From positions 397,930 to 461,929 of the forward strand of contig LUVW01000027.1 in assembly GCA_001661515.1 (NCBI GenBank): a stretch of DNA of 64,000 nt, read 5' to 3'. The notes under the pieces were generated by a model, which searched no databases, was not told the DNA's origin, and worked only from the letters and a program-made list of their open reading frames with translations. Made by a program: the position numbers and the translations under genes. The stretch is from Capniomyces stellatus (Eukaryota; Kickxellomycota; Harpellomycetes; Harpellales; Legeriomycetaceae). Positions 47,201 through 56,243 of this stretch are shown piece after piece (position 1 is the first letter of the stretch; each line of letters opens with the position of its first letter).

Positions 47201-47727
47201 AAATCGTACTCCCCATTCTCTGCCGAACTCATCTCGCTAAACACCACCCCTTGCTGCTTCCCCTTACTATCGTAATGGTACACTTCTGTCATAAACTGGC
47301 TATCCTTCAACAACGGATTTATCACCCCGTCCAAAAAACACCCAATCACCCTCGCTATTCCGCCCAACCCAACACTTTCAAACGTATAGCTTGTGTGGTC
47401 TGCCGCCGTGTATGCATTCGTTCCATACGACACATTTTTGTTCGCCAATGCATCCAAGTACCCCCGATGTGGATAATTCAATGATCCACAGAATATCAAA
47501 TGCTCCAGTGTGTGCGGTAATCCCTTGTCATTCTCTGCCACTGTTGGCACCACTATGCTCAGCTGACTCAACGGCCCATTCGTCTTGCAAACCACCAATC
47601 TCATTTTGCTGTTCCTTTCCACAAACGTTGCTCCATAGTACTCTTTGCCCTCTATCCCGCTTTCAAACTTAAAGTCGCCTCCTTCCCGCTCGAATAAATT
47701 CGACTTGTATTTGAATTTGCTTTCCAT
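44209..47727 (-). CDS. M16-family metallopeptidase (YOL098C/Mug138-like)
   Basis: Cytosolic zinc metallopeptidase of the pitrilysin/insulysin clan. Single exon, 1172 residues. The inverted zinc site HTLEH (His72, Glu75, His76) in KGLPHTLEHLIFCGSLNYP is intact, and the downstream metal-ligand glutamate is in GVVFSEM (Glu165). The pattern YLDALANKNVSYGTNAYTAADHTSYTFESVG and the long two-half architecture match the uncharacterised fungal YOL098C/Mug138 group rather than mitochondrial processing peptidase. A lineage insertion of repeated Ser/Glu/Asp units (coded near 45240-45370) interrupts the second half. No mitochondrial presequence is evident. It is followed on the same strand by nothing close; the RING gene lies 371 bp upstream in tandem. 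The physiological substrate is not known. Confidence 0.9.
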   Translation of the reverse strand: MESKFKYKSNLFEREGGDFKFESGIEGKEYYGATFVERNSKMRLVVCKTNGPLSQLSIVVPTVAENDKGLPHTLEHLIFCGSLNYPHRGYLDALANKNVSYGTNAYTAADHTSYTFESVGLGGIARVIGCFLDGVINPLLKDSQFMTEVYHYDSKGKQQGVVFSEMSSAENGEYDLLDREVRRSLYGEESIYYHESGGLTKEIAKLSNTEVKEYHSRAYLQERMTVLVVGGIGYDLEELFAELDKHSYLFERRAGGEAELGAGASTGAGKENKVRELGGKMEEKGVKFPSESLMVGTISLSWIGPVITDTKTKVGLNVLLLFLTESGESVLNKKFVELEEPKANYVDVELHEKVPTCIEIRFSGVEYQDEQGRASGLFEGSHYYEMVVEELRQVAEDGMSSEEMSGVVERFRLEYFRQLEKSAIETVNEQMIAAVLEHSYSNGPKDTQPNFEKTTNVVATLQELQNESLEYWQDLLTAWLIGGKCVVVKMEPDLELGQQLEAELKLKEASLVEGMTEQQKERHDETVRLSIAENKVNIPADVIGEMTKTGDPSKTGVEELEIREERSVNAGSRLTTNCVVSTSSLFVHLNLMVSLEGLDRRLVKYMSLFQALLFNTDLFIPNNVAFDTEPALESGPESGPESESAEEQTQVAGGRTIGYKQVVSRLPKVCVAHIATVGNSSDEFITNYPQSFVQLKMTATPENAQLCVKWLIQSIKYTKFTRQRVKTVSKNLASSLTESKRNGDYLIACVVSRLIYGNSMDSVSINKSIFKQESFLNHIIKLSKAQAEESGQSESESESEFESDQSESESESEFESDQSDSESEESNANDLHCNKKKKVELTDDKYSDVTDMDQIIKDLDAIRDAVTKNSSFIQYGVPIQSPAPFTPGLIGTSVAEWNINTDITRGVNNSNLAPSPPFPFPYSPKSDIPEIKADAGHSAFVVEVGSLRSSFAQSLIATKLVTKPSNTDAFRFEMDALVALESTSLRVLVNILSRMDGLLFNAVRANGFGYGIDVSYSPTSSLVSINYNDLSDAPNAILAVSSILTRLLTSETYFTEVFTEFELDLAKSNIKFCDYCSVSSASGVNNMAMYANFVGFDTLDSYNIWNRHHLSHVTLESLRTAFINHVGKFVDPKSSSLTVLVTPTKYTDIVDRFGSKTHNFTFSQLSLESLAV
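45240..45370 (-). repeat. In-frame duplicated acidic repeat in the M16 gene
   Basis: Two nearly identical copies of a unit of about 48 bases encode SESESESEFESDQ-type sequence and are followed by a third partial copy. Third-codon positions are also conserved, suggesting recent duplication. Confidence 0.85.
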
Positions 47728-48098
47728 TCTCTTCAGTTTTCTTGTATCTATTTACTTTTCTTTATACTTTTTATTATTTCTTTCTTTTCTTTTCTTTTCT
47801 TTTTAAATTAAATTAAATTAAATTCTAGTACAACAGTATGTATATATATACAGTTTTGGTGTTTGGTATTATACACTTGTCGAATTTATTAAAAATGGGT
47901 TGTTTGAATCACAAAGATTACTTTGTTTATATTTTTTTTTGTATTGAAATTCTGATAAATTCTTTTTATTTTTTTTCAGTAACGAAATTGTTCAAGTAGC
48001 ATTAAAGAAACTGTGAAATTAAAAAAAGTAAAGCAAAATAAATGAAATGAAATAAAAATGAAATAAAAATGAAATTATGTACAATTATATCTATATGC
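47728..48098. other. Spacer between tandem RING and M16 genes
   Basis: This is the 3' end of the RING gene and the upstream region of the M16 gene. It has TTTCTTTTCTTTTC pyrimidine runs on the + strand just upstream of the M16 start, and a TAAAT/AAATTAAATT repeat. There is no gene. Confidence 0.6.
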
Positions 48099-49580
48099 TT
48101 AGGAAGTTGGGCGTGTGGAGGAAATCTGGCTTAGAGGAATGTCCTCTTGCTGACCAACACAATCGTTTTTGCAAAGGGGACACAATCGGTTGATTTTCAA
48201 CCACTCGTCAAGACAAGACTGGTGGAAATGGTGTTTACAAACCATCATTCTGAGGACATCATTGTCTTGGTACTCCATTAAGCATATAGTGCACATAGCG
48301 TCGTCTTTGTTTTCAATGCACAGAACCGGGTACTTGTGGGAGTTTCTTTCGGCGAGACTAGCCGAGTCTGACCGTTTCTTGAAAAACTTGTTTCGCAGGT
48401 TTTTGGGATTTAAAAGGTACGCCAGCCGGACAAAAGGCCTGGAAACACCTGGTGTGTGATTCCTGGGCGTCTCGGGAGTCTCCCCAGCTTGGCCAGGCTG
48501 GCTGTGCGGGATTACAATTACCCGCGGTGGAGAGGAAAGCAAACTTGGCGTAAAGTTGGAGTTTGGAGACTCTGCATCCGGCTGAGTTTCTTTGTACCTG
48601 ACTAGTGGAATTGAGTTGATTGTATCAGCCTTTGCACCGGTTGCTGTCACAGGAATATCGACAAACGGCCGCAGACACGTGAAAACCAGCGGCAGACAAA
48701 AAACAATCGAACACACAATCATCAAGGGCACAACAAGAATCACATACCCTACCACCACCGATACCAAAGACAGAACATACACCGGTCTAGCTGTTGTTGA
48801 GCACGTTTTTTGCGAAAACAACCAAAGGTTTCCTAGAAAAAACACCACCAGATTCAACAAGCTTCCTAACTCGTTCAACTTGTACAAAACGCGCAAAACC
48901 ACATTCGTGTGCCGCTCAATATCCATTCTAAAAACACGTGTAACCATTGATGAAGTGCCGTTTGAAACCCCCAAAATCGCTGAAAACAGCAGATAAAGCT
49001 TCAATGGCTGGTCGCAGGTCTGGTTTGTCGTCAGCCCCAGCACGATCACGCTTGCCACCACCCTCACCAACGAAATAGACACCCCTATATATAGAAACAC
49101 TCTTGCGCTAAGCGACATTTCTGCCAGCTTTCTACAAAAATTTCGACAAACATACTTTAGCTGGAAAAGCAGGTTTCCGTTCCTATTGTTCACCCCTCCT
49201 GCCTCCGCATTGCCTGTTGATTCCCCCTGTAAACTACCCTCTTCCTCATCTCTTTCCTCATCTATTATTATCCGTTGGCTTCCAGTGTCTTGTACATTAT
49301 TCCCCTGCTCGTCCGTGCTACCATTTATCTTTCTCTTTCCTTCAACCTTCTCCCTCTCTTTTCCATTCCCATTCTCTTGATCTCTCTTGTTGACATTCTC
49401 TACTTTTCCATTTGTTTTTGTTATTTCTGTCCCATTCGAATCAATCTTATCGTCCATTTCTCCCATTTCCTTGATGCCTCCTTTATTACTGTTGCTTTTT
49501 TCGGTATCTTTGCTGTATCTACTTTTGTTTCCCTCGCTATTTTCTATTATTTTGTTTGTACTGCCCTCACCATCATTCAT
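48099..49580 (-). CDS. Multi-pass membrane RING-H2 E3 ubiquitin ligase
   Basis: Predicted membrane-bound E3 ubiquitin ligase; single exon, 493 residues. Residues 1-135 are charged, Asn/Lys/Glu-rich and disordered. Four hydrophobic segments follow between about 157 and 305 (including VFLYIGVSISLVRVVASVIV and VLSLVSVVVGYVILVVPLMI). A cytosolic Pro/Ser linker leads to the C-terminal RING-H2 finger: CTICLMEYQDNDVLRMMVCKHH region, then HQSCLDEWLKINRLCPLCK, with the C-X2-C, C-X-H-X2-H and C-X2-C ligands all present. A compact helical bundle followed by RING-H2 resembles many plant and fungal endomembrane ligases; I cannot assign a specific orthologue. Target and compartment (ER, Golgi or vacuole) are unknown. 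Confidence 0.85.
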   Translation of the reverse strand: MNDGEGSTNKIIENSEGNKSRYSKDTEKSNSNKGGIKEMGEMDDKIDSNGTEITKTNGKVENVNKRDQENGNGKEREKVEGKRKINGSTDEQGNNVQDTGSQRIIIDEERDEEEGSLQGESTGNAEAGGVNNRNGNLLFQLKYVCRNFCRKLAEMSLSARVFLYIGVSISLVRVVASVIVLGLTTNQTCDQPLKLYLLFSAILGVSNGTSSMVTRVFRMDIERHTNVVLRVLYKLNELGSLLNLVVFFLGNLWLFSQKTCSTTARPVYVLSLVSVVVGYVILVVPLMIVCSIVFCLPLVFTCLRPFVDIPVTATGAKADTINSIPLVRYKETQPDAESPNSNFTPSLLSSPPRVIVIPHSQPGQAGETPETPRNHTPGVSRPFVRLAYLLNPKNLRNKFFKKRSDSASLAERNSHKYPVLCIENKDDAMCTICLMEYQDNDVLRMMVCKHHFHQSCLDEWLKINRLCPLCKNDCVGQQEDIPLSQISSTRPTS

Positions 49581-51114
49581 TATTTATATTTATTTCCTTT
49601 GCTTTATTTTATTTCCTTTGCTTTATTATATCTCTATTGCTTCGTTTTTTTTCAATTGTTGGTACTTTCTATAGCATCCTTAGTCGTTGTTTTTTAATGA
49701 CTTTGACTGTCGACCTATATTCTGTAATCTACTATGCACAAATTCAAACCCTGTTCAGTTTCTGTTCAGTTTCGTTTTTCTAATTTTTAGCTCCTCATTT
49801 TACAATTCATTATTGAGAAAACTTATGAGCAAGTCAAGTGCTCCTTTTAAGCATGCAATATAATTCTTTCTTCCTAATTTACATTTAAACAGATATATAT
49901 ATATACATAATTTGTTTCCCGTATCTTACCTTTTCAATGTTTATGCTTCGACAAAACTATGTTGTCTTCCAGCTGTCTATATTTAAGTACGTAGGAATTT
50001 ACTATATCTTTGTAAACTCGATTATCAACCTTATTTAACCAACGCTAACTTGTTCAACCAACACGAATATTTAACCTCTCCCTTATTTTTTCATCTTATG
50101 ATGTTTCTTGGCTATTTCTTCCTCGATATTGGCACAATTGAAATGTTTGCTTGTTAATTGAAAAGCTTATTTTTAATTCTTTTCTCGATTTCATTACTTT
50201 TGGTTGGCTAACTTTCAAGTCTTTTGCCTCTCTTTTCCTTTACAACTTTACAATTGTATCAATTTGCTTTTGTCATTGGCAAATTAAGGTTTGTATAATA
50301 ACTAGCATAGTCTTTTCTTGATGAAATCAGAAAAACAGCATAAACAATAAGCTACTACATCTAAATCATATCAAAATAAAAGTTTTAAAACTTAAAACGA
50401 TAAATAATGGTAATGGTACTACTGAAAGTGGAATAAAAAGTTGGAATAAAGCCACATATATCGATAGGAGATGCTAGTAAGAGCAATCTTTAACATTGAT
50501 CTTTTACTGACAAATACCTGTCCCAATTTTATATTTGGACCAAATGCTTGGAGTCCGCGATCATCCTATACATTATTACTCCAGCTATCCAAACTCTAAA
50601 ATATCTTGTCCAACTATAAATCAGACATAACATAACCATCAACCCAAGTGATAGAAAGTGAAGAAATAGTTAAAAAGTAGAGAAAAATAAAAAGTGTGAA
50701 ATAAGATAAAAAGTGCGAAATAAGATAAAAAGTGTGAAATAGGATAAAAAGTGTGAAATAAGATAAAAAGTGTGAAATAGAAAAAGTGTGTAGATAAAAA
50801 AGAGTATATCAACTGTATTTTTTGCGTAAAGCTAATAAGGTGACCTAAAAAAAAACACCATCCAAAAACCAAAGTTTACACCAACTACATTTAAATACTA
50901 CATTAAAGCCACCAGCTTTCCCACGTCAAAACCAACAATCCGTATACCTAAACAGTACTTTCAGTCCACTATAAAACTTTACAAGTATAGATAATAATAA
51001 TGCGTTACACGGCATAGATAACCGCTATACCAACGACTGCTAATCCAAACCGCTCAAATAGTCAACAGATTCTTGGTAACTGATTAGTATAGTGCATCAA
51101 ACATCATTTGTCAT
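49581..51114. other. Upstream of RING gene and left flank of tRNA cluster
   Basis: About 1.5 kb. The part next to the RING gene (to about 50250) is pyrimidine-rich on the + strand. The 19-bp repeat at 50689-50780 is the only clear structure. I see no protein-coding gene. Confidence 0.6.
50689..50780 (+). repeat. 19-bp tandem minisatellite, about five copies
   Basis: The unit AAAAAGTGTGAAATAAGAT is repeated about five times with one-base differences. It sits about 330 bp upstream of the first tRNA and looks non-coding. Confidence 0.9.
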
Positions 51115-51187
51115 GCTTTGATGGCTCAGTTGGTAGAGCGTGAGTCTCATAATCTCAAGGTCGTGAGTTCGAGCCTCACTCAGAGCA
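51115..51187 (+). tRNA. tRNA-Met (CAU), elongator type
   Basis: Cloverleaf: the acceptor arm GCTTTGA pairs with TCAGAGC and is followed by discriminator A. D-arm GCTCAGTTGGTAGAGC; anticodon loop CTCATAA with CAT at 51148-51150; T-loop GTTCGAGCC type. The T-T mismatch at the base of the anticodon stem also occurs in yeast elongator tRNA-Met. No intron. Only 10 bases without a T run separate it from tRNA-Asn. Confidence 0.95.
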
Positions 51188-51197
51188 TATACAGCTT

Positions 51198-51271
51198 GCT
51201 TTCGTGGCGCAATTGGTTAGCGCGTCTGACTGTTAATCAGGAGGTTGCTAGTTCAAGCCTAGCCGAGAGCG
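51198..51271 (+). tRNA. tRNA-Asn (GUU)
   Basis: Acceptor arm GCTTTCG pairs with CGAGAGC, discriminator G. D-arm GCGCAATTGGTTAGCGC; anticodon stem CTGAC/ATCAG-type with GTT at 51232-51234; B-box GTTCAAGCC. It is followed directly by a long T run that should end RNA polymerase III transcription. Confidence 0.95.
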
Positions 51272-51273
51272 GT

Positions 51274-51286
51274 TCTTTTTTTTTGT
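51274..51286 (+). terminator. RNA polymerase III terminator after tRNA-Asn
   Basis: A T run of ten bases (after GGTTC) starts just past the mature tRNA-Asn end. No such run exists between tRNA-Met and tRNA-Asn, so this is the first terminator for both. Confidence 0.8.
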
Positions 51287-51643
51287 TCCTTCCCACACCA
51301 TCTGCACATTTTCTCTACCAGTGCTTTTTTTTTTTAACTCGACAACCCCCCATCACGATACCAACAGCATCACACTTTTCTCGATTTAACTTTATACATT
51401 GGCTTGCAGTACATTGAAAATCCGTCTTTTCAACTCTCGGTGCTCAAGCAAGGCGTTTAGTCACGTTTATGCCAGACTGCATGTCCTTGGTGTACACAGC
51501 TCCATATTTTTTTTTGTAGCCACATCCTAAAACTGGCTGTAGGCTACTGAAACACTCAACAGCTTGCAATCACAAAATACATCCTTGGAATTGGATGAGG
51601 TGGCGCTTGGGCAAGAACATAGTCACAAAAACGCTTTCAACCA
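51287..51643. other. Spacer between tRNA-Asn and tRNA-Ile
   Basis: About 350 bases, less AT-rich than neighbouring DNA, with several T runs. No further tRNA or gene is recognised. Confidence 0.55.
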
Positions 51644-51717
51644 GCTCTGTTAGCTCAGTTGGTTAGAGCGTGGTGCTAATAACGCCAAGGTCACAGGTTC
51701 GACCCCTGTACAGAGCA
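51644..51717 (+). tRNA. tRNA-Ile (AAU)
   Basis: Acceptor arm GCTCTGT pairs with ACAGAGC, discriminator A. D-arm GCTCAGTTGGTTAGAGC; anticodon loop CTAATAA with AAT at 51678-51680; T-arm CACAGGTTCGACCCCTGT pairs well. No intron. A TTTTTTTT terminator follows at about 51726. Confidence 0.95.
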
Positions 51718-52267
51718 TAAACTTGTTTTTTTTGGCTTTCTTCTTTTTTTTTACCACACAATTGAACATTGTTTTTTGGCATTGGTACACCCAAAGCACC
51801 CGTTACCATCGCCTATGACTTACCAAACAACATCAACCTCAACATCAACACCAATTACAACTGAGATGTTTACTTGGTCGCGTATGTAGTTTAGTGTATA
51901 CCTTGATTATTTTTCTTCTTGGTATGGCTTAATTGGGCCAAGTCGCAAGCCCATTCCAAAACTCGTTAATAGCTATGACTGTGATGGCATGACTAATTCG
52001 GAGAGTTTTTTTTTTTTAGAAATCAATAGTAGCCGCAAATATTTTGTATCTGTATGTTATTTTTAGCTGTTTCTGTGTTTTTTTTTGCTTTTATGTCTTC
52101 AAATAGCCCATGTTGATGGTTCGAGTCAATAGCATCGTGTAAATACACTTGATTTCTACAGCGAGTCGAGCTAGGAGAACCCCAAATCCGACCTAATTCC
52201 AATCAGATCTTGATCTAGAACATTTCCCAAATCGACCCTCGATAAATAAATCGAAATAAATCAAAAT
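51718..52267. other. tRNA-Ile to assembly gap
   Basis: About 550 bases with several T runs. The start of the 14-3-3-like gene is not visible here and probably lies inside the gap. No gene is called. Confidence 0.5.
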
Positions 52268-52723
52268 NNNNNNNNNNNNNNNNNNNNNNNNNNNNNNNNN
52301 NNNNNNNNNNNNNNNNNNNNNNNNNNNNNNNNNNNNNNNNNNNNNNNNNNNNNNNNNNNNNNNNNNNNNNNNNNNNNNNNNNNNNNNNNNNNNNNNNNNN
52401 NNNNNNNNNNNNNNNNNNNNNNNNNNNNNNNNNNNNNNNNNNNNNNNNNNNNNNNNNNNNNNNNNNNNNNNNNNNNNNNNNNNNNNNNNNNNNNNNNNNN
52501 NNNNNNNNNNNNNNNNNNNNNNNNNNNNNNNNNNNNNNNNNNNNNNNNNNNNNNNNNNNNNNNNNNNNNNNNNNNNNNNNNNNNNNNNNNNNNNNNNNNN
52601 NNNNNNNNNNNNNNNNNNNNNNNNNNNNNNNNNNNNNNNNNNNNNNNNNNNNNNNNNNNNNNNNNNNNNNNNNNNNNNNNNNNNNNNNNNNNNNNNNNNN
52701 NNNNNNNNNNNNNNNNNNNNNNN
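52268..52723. other. 456-base assembly gap
   Basis: A run of N. It removes the 5' part of the 14-3-3-like gene that continues on its right side. Confidence 0.97.
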
Positions 52724-53129
52724 GCAGGTAAAAGGTGACTTGTGTAGATACGTTGGAGAAATACAGACATGCTCTGAAAAGTTTGGATACTACAGAAAAG
52801 CGCTGGGCCACTATCTCGCCGGCTTCAGGCTGGCTTACGCTTGCAACGCAACAAACAACAGAGTGTTTCTTGATTGCGTTTATAGAATAGCCAACATCTA
52901 CTGCAACTACTTGGACAGCTTTGATTCGGGGTATAGGTTTGGAATCGACATACTAAATGAGGAGGAGCGATGGTTGAGCATTGGTTCGGATGGCAAACAA
53001 GTAGAGTTTTACTTGGCGATAGTAAAATACAAAGAGGTGATTGAAGGCTGGAGCAAACGTAGGAGTGATGCAAGAGGTGCCACTCAACAAAGCAGCAGCC
53101 ATCAGCTCGTTCTCGGGATGAACCCCTAA
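52724..53129 (+). CDS. Divergent 14-3-3-like protein (5' end missing in gap)
   Basis: The open frame begins in the gap and reads VKGDLCRYVGEIQTCSEKFGY, which matches the 14-3-3 helix containing KGDYYRYLAE. The phosphopeptide-contacting Arg and Tyr of that motif are kept. Further helices follow (YRKALGHYLAGFRLAYACN, NRVFLDCVYRIANIYCNYL, FDSGYRFGIDILNEEERWL, EFYLAIVKYKEVIEGW) with the spacing of helices G, H and I. By my alignment the two invariant groove asparagines (in LALNFSVF and RDNLTLW) are replaced, so ligand binding may differ. It ends with a short Ser/Gln tail. About 120 residues are missing upstream, and the 456-base gap could hold them. The alternative is a generic TPR-like helical repeat protein. 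Confidence 0.6.
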
Positions 53130-55273
53130 AGTAGTGGTTGCAAATCACATCGCTGTATAGATACTACATCAACAATACTCCAAAATTACTCCAAAAATAC
53201 TCCAACAATACATCAACGTTTTGCATACAGCTGTTTTAAAACAGATACCAAATTAGTAAAAACAGATATATTTTGTGCAGTAGATTCGAATAAATATTTA
53301 TTATAAAACCGTGTTGCAATACTATATTTGTACCATTTTATAATATATTCAACCCAACTAGGTCTATCTATAATAAAAACTAACAACACCGACTAATTTG
53401 GTTATAACCTACTATAAAATGATTTAATTCCAAGTCAACTATTTTTTATCGCTTAAAACTTTCCTATTGTGAACAAGCTTTATCTGATGATCAGGGGATC
53501 GCATCTATATATTGGTACACACTTTTTGTGTCTATATAGTCATTATCTGAACCACCTCAGCTTTTCAGAACATGTCCGAAATAAAAATAATTTTAGTTTA
53601 GTGGGTTACTTATGTTTGTAGAATTGTGCTTATTTCCTTTTTTAAACGTGCAAGAGCTTTAAATATCACATATGCCAGTTCTCTTTGTTCTTTGTGTTTT
53701 TGTGTTCTAGTTGACCCTACTTATTTGATACTGTTTGCTTAATATTTTTCACTGATATATTTCAATTGGAGAGTGTTGTACAACTTTAACTATTGAGAGT
53801 ATCAAGAAAATGTCGAAAGACAAAGGTCTCGACTTGCGCATCCAGCTGCCAATTAACTCATTTACCGTTCAAAAATTGGACCTAAGCAACAACCCAACAA
53901 ACTCGTTCTTTGTTAGTATTTGGATTTGGGTTTGATATTCGGATTTGATATTTGTGTTGGAATTTATTTTATTATTGAAATTGGATTTGAGTTTTTACTT
54001 GTATTTGTTGTAGAAAAAGCCAAGAAATAAATATTAGGCTGCAGCGCAACATAGTATGGTACGGTGCAATGAAAATATTGTGTTTAAAGAAAAATATCAT
54101 TGCAATTACAGGTTTGGCAACTTTGGCGGGTGCAACAGCCACAATAATCGTTTTTAGCCTTGTATTTCTACACTTTTCTTACGCACTGAGTCAGCGCTCT
54201 CTACATTCTTTGCTAACGACTGCAGTGTATTTTTGTGTTTAGTTCCCTATTTAGTAACCTCCATTTTGTGATAAACCTATTCCCATGCGTGCTCGGTGTT
54301 TTTGTAACACAAAGTACCATACCACAGCCAAACCTCAATACTCGAAAAGTACTAATTATAAACCTGTCAGTTTTATTTCGTGTGCCAAAAATAGACCAAT
54401 GGCTCCCAGTTTAGTTGTGGATCAATGGTTCATTGTCTGATTGAGAAATGGTGGTATTTGAGTTTTTTTTTTGCAGAATAGATTTAGTTCTGGCAACTAT
54501 TTCACTCTGGCAAAATATACTTTACACGTGGTGTGTGATTTGTAGTGTGTGGTTGTTCTATAATCCAGACCAAAAATAGCAACCACTGGTCTATGTGACT
54601 GTGTAATGCGATGGTCAAAGTAATTGCTGTTACTCACTCGCAAAGCGGGCTAACAGTCCACACTTTGCCTTGGCCTAATTATATTTAGATTTAGTCTAAT
54701 TTCAATCATTTAGTCTAATTTCATTTCAATTGTCTAATTTCATTACAATTGTCCAATTTCATTTCAGTCTAATTTCACACAGGTTTATTTATATCCTTGT
54801 TTTTTTTCTTATTTACCGCTCTATCCTTTTTTTCATTTTGACTTTAGGAAAGTCCAACGAAAATCAAGTCGCGCTATGGGTAACCGGAGTTGTTGGAATT
54901 GTATATAAATTTATACATCAAAAGTCATTTTTGACATAAAAATATCGCACTTAATACAAGTCGATGTCGTGATATTTGTTAAAGGCGAGGAGTTTAGGAT
55001 AGGGAATTGGGAATTGAAATAAAAACTTGAGCTAGTTCAAAAATCAAACTAATTTTGCATAGATTATTTGCACTTGTTTTGATAAAGGGTTGACAAAAAA
55101 AAACTATAAAGAGCGCGGCTGGAATCAAAGAACTGATAATAAAGCATTATTATTTCAAATCCTTCTTGTTTAGGTTAGGAACAATTATTAATAATAAAGT
55201 TTGGCAAAAGGCGTCAGTCTTGAATTTATGATATACCTATAGTCAATATTTAGTAAGGTTAACTTGATAGGAG
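53130..55273. other. Interval with possible small intron-containing gene
   Basis: About 2.1 kb. An ATG at 53810 opens MSKDKGLDLRIQLPINSF and runs about 34 codons to a GTTAGT donor-like site. An acceptor TTGTAG near 54014 or one before 54122 could follow, but no spliced product matches a family I know. A hydrophobic exon-like piece, VALWVTGVVGIVYKFI, ends at 54940. I do not call a gene. Confidence 0.35.
54686..54778 (+). repeat. TAGTCTAATTTCATT-type tandem repeat
   Basis: Five imperfect copies of a unit of about 19-20 bases built on GTCTAATTTCATTTCAATT. It is non-coding. Confidence 0.8.
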
Positions 55274-55972
55274 ATGCAGCTGAATAAAACATTTCGAACA
55301 CTGGTTGTTTTTTTTGTACAAATATCCTGTTTGGATGCGTTTTCAGTAAACAGGTTGGTTAAAAAGTCTGAAAAAATAGACTTGAACATAAATTGTGGAC
55401 ATATAAAAAAGGCCATATCCTTGTGTTCCTACCCGCCACCAACTCAGTCGCAATGTGACAATTTTGTTGGAGGGCTGAAATACTCCAACATAGGCACAAG
55501 AAGGGAGGCAGCAATGTTTTTAGCGCATTTATTGTGGGAATCTAACGGGTTGAAAAGCAAAAAGGAGAACCGGTGCAAGTTTGATCAGTGTGCAGGGATA
55601 TACAGGTCCAACGACGATATTAAAGGCAACCATTACTATGGAAGAGGGTATATCCAGTTAACCTGGTCATACAACTACAAATCAGCCTCGATAGAGCTAT
55701 ATGGAGACAATAGGTTGCTGCTAAACCCTGGGCTAGTGGAAGAGAATGAAAAGGTATCTTGGGAAACGAGTTTTTGGTTTTGGAAGCGAGTTGTGAGTGT
55801 GAACAATGGTGTGCAGGTTGGGAACTTTGGTAGTTCAACCAGAATGATTAATGGAGGTATAGAGTGTAATGGAGGGGGGTCTTTGGCGCCAAGAAAGCGA
55901 TTTGAGTTGTATAAAAACATACTGTCGGTATTTGACGCTAAGGAGGTGCCTATTGAGCATGGTTGTTATTGA
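55274..55972 (+). CDS. Secreted GH19 chitinase-like protein
   Basis: A lysozyme-fold family-19 chitinase expected to cleave chitin. Single exon, 232 residues, with a probable signal peptide (about 1-22). Seen: REAAMFLAHLLWESNGLKSKKENRCK, where Glu89 and Glu98 fit the general acid and general base positions of the nematode/bacterial-type GH19 domain; then YYGRGYIQLTWSYNYKSAS (121-139), the family hallmark; NPGLVEENEKVSWETSFWFWK; and RMINGGIECNGG. The residue before the acid, usually His in HESGG, is Trp88 in WESNG, a departure that could alter activity. There is no chitin-binding domain. Fungal chitinases are normally GH18; GH19 is typical of plants, bacteria, nematodes and microsporidia. Horizontal origin or retention in an early lineage are both possible. 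Confidence 0.88.
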   Translation: MQLNKTFRTLVVFFVQISCLDAFSVNRLVKKSEKIDLNINCGHIKKAISLCSYPPPTQSQCDNFVGGLKYSNIGTRREAAMFLAHLLWESNGLKSKKENRCKFDQCAGIYRSNDDIKGNHYYGRGYIQLTWSYNYKSASIELYGDNRLLLNPGLVEENEKVSWETSFWFWKRVVSVNNGVQVGNFGSSTRMINGGIECNGGGSLAPRKRFELYKNILSVFDAKEVPIEHGCY

Positions 55973-56243
55973 TTTTATCTAAAACTGAAAGTTTACTTGG
56001 CTTGTTTGTTTGGTAGTTTATTTTAAATCGGGTTTATTTTTGAACTAGAAAACTTTGCCTAATAACAATATTTAATGTAGATTGAAAAAAAATAAAATAA
56101 AGCTTGATTATTATTTAAAAAGACACCATCCACTTTATTGTTGCTAATATAACGCAATTCGGTTCAAAATGACGGTCAAAGTTTCAAATAATTGGCATCG
56201 TGACTCGTTAGTATAATATTATTGAGGCCCAAGCTACAAAAGG

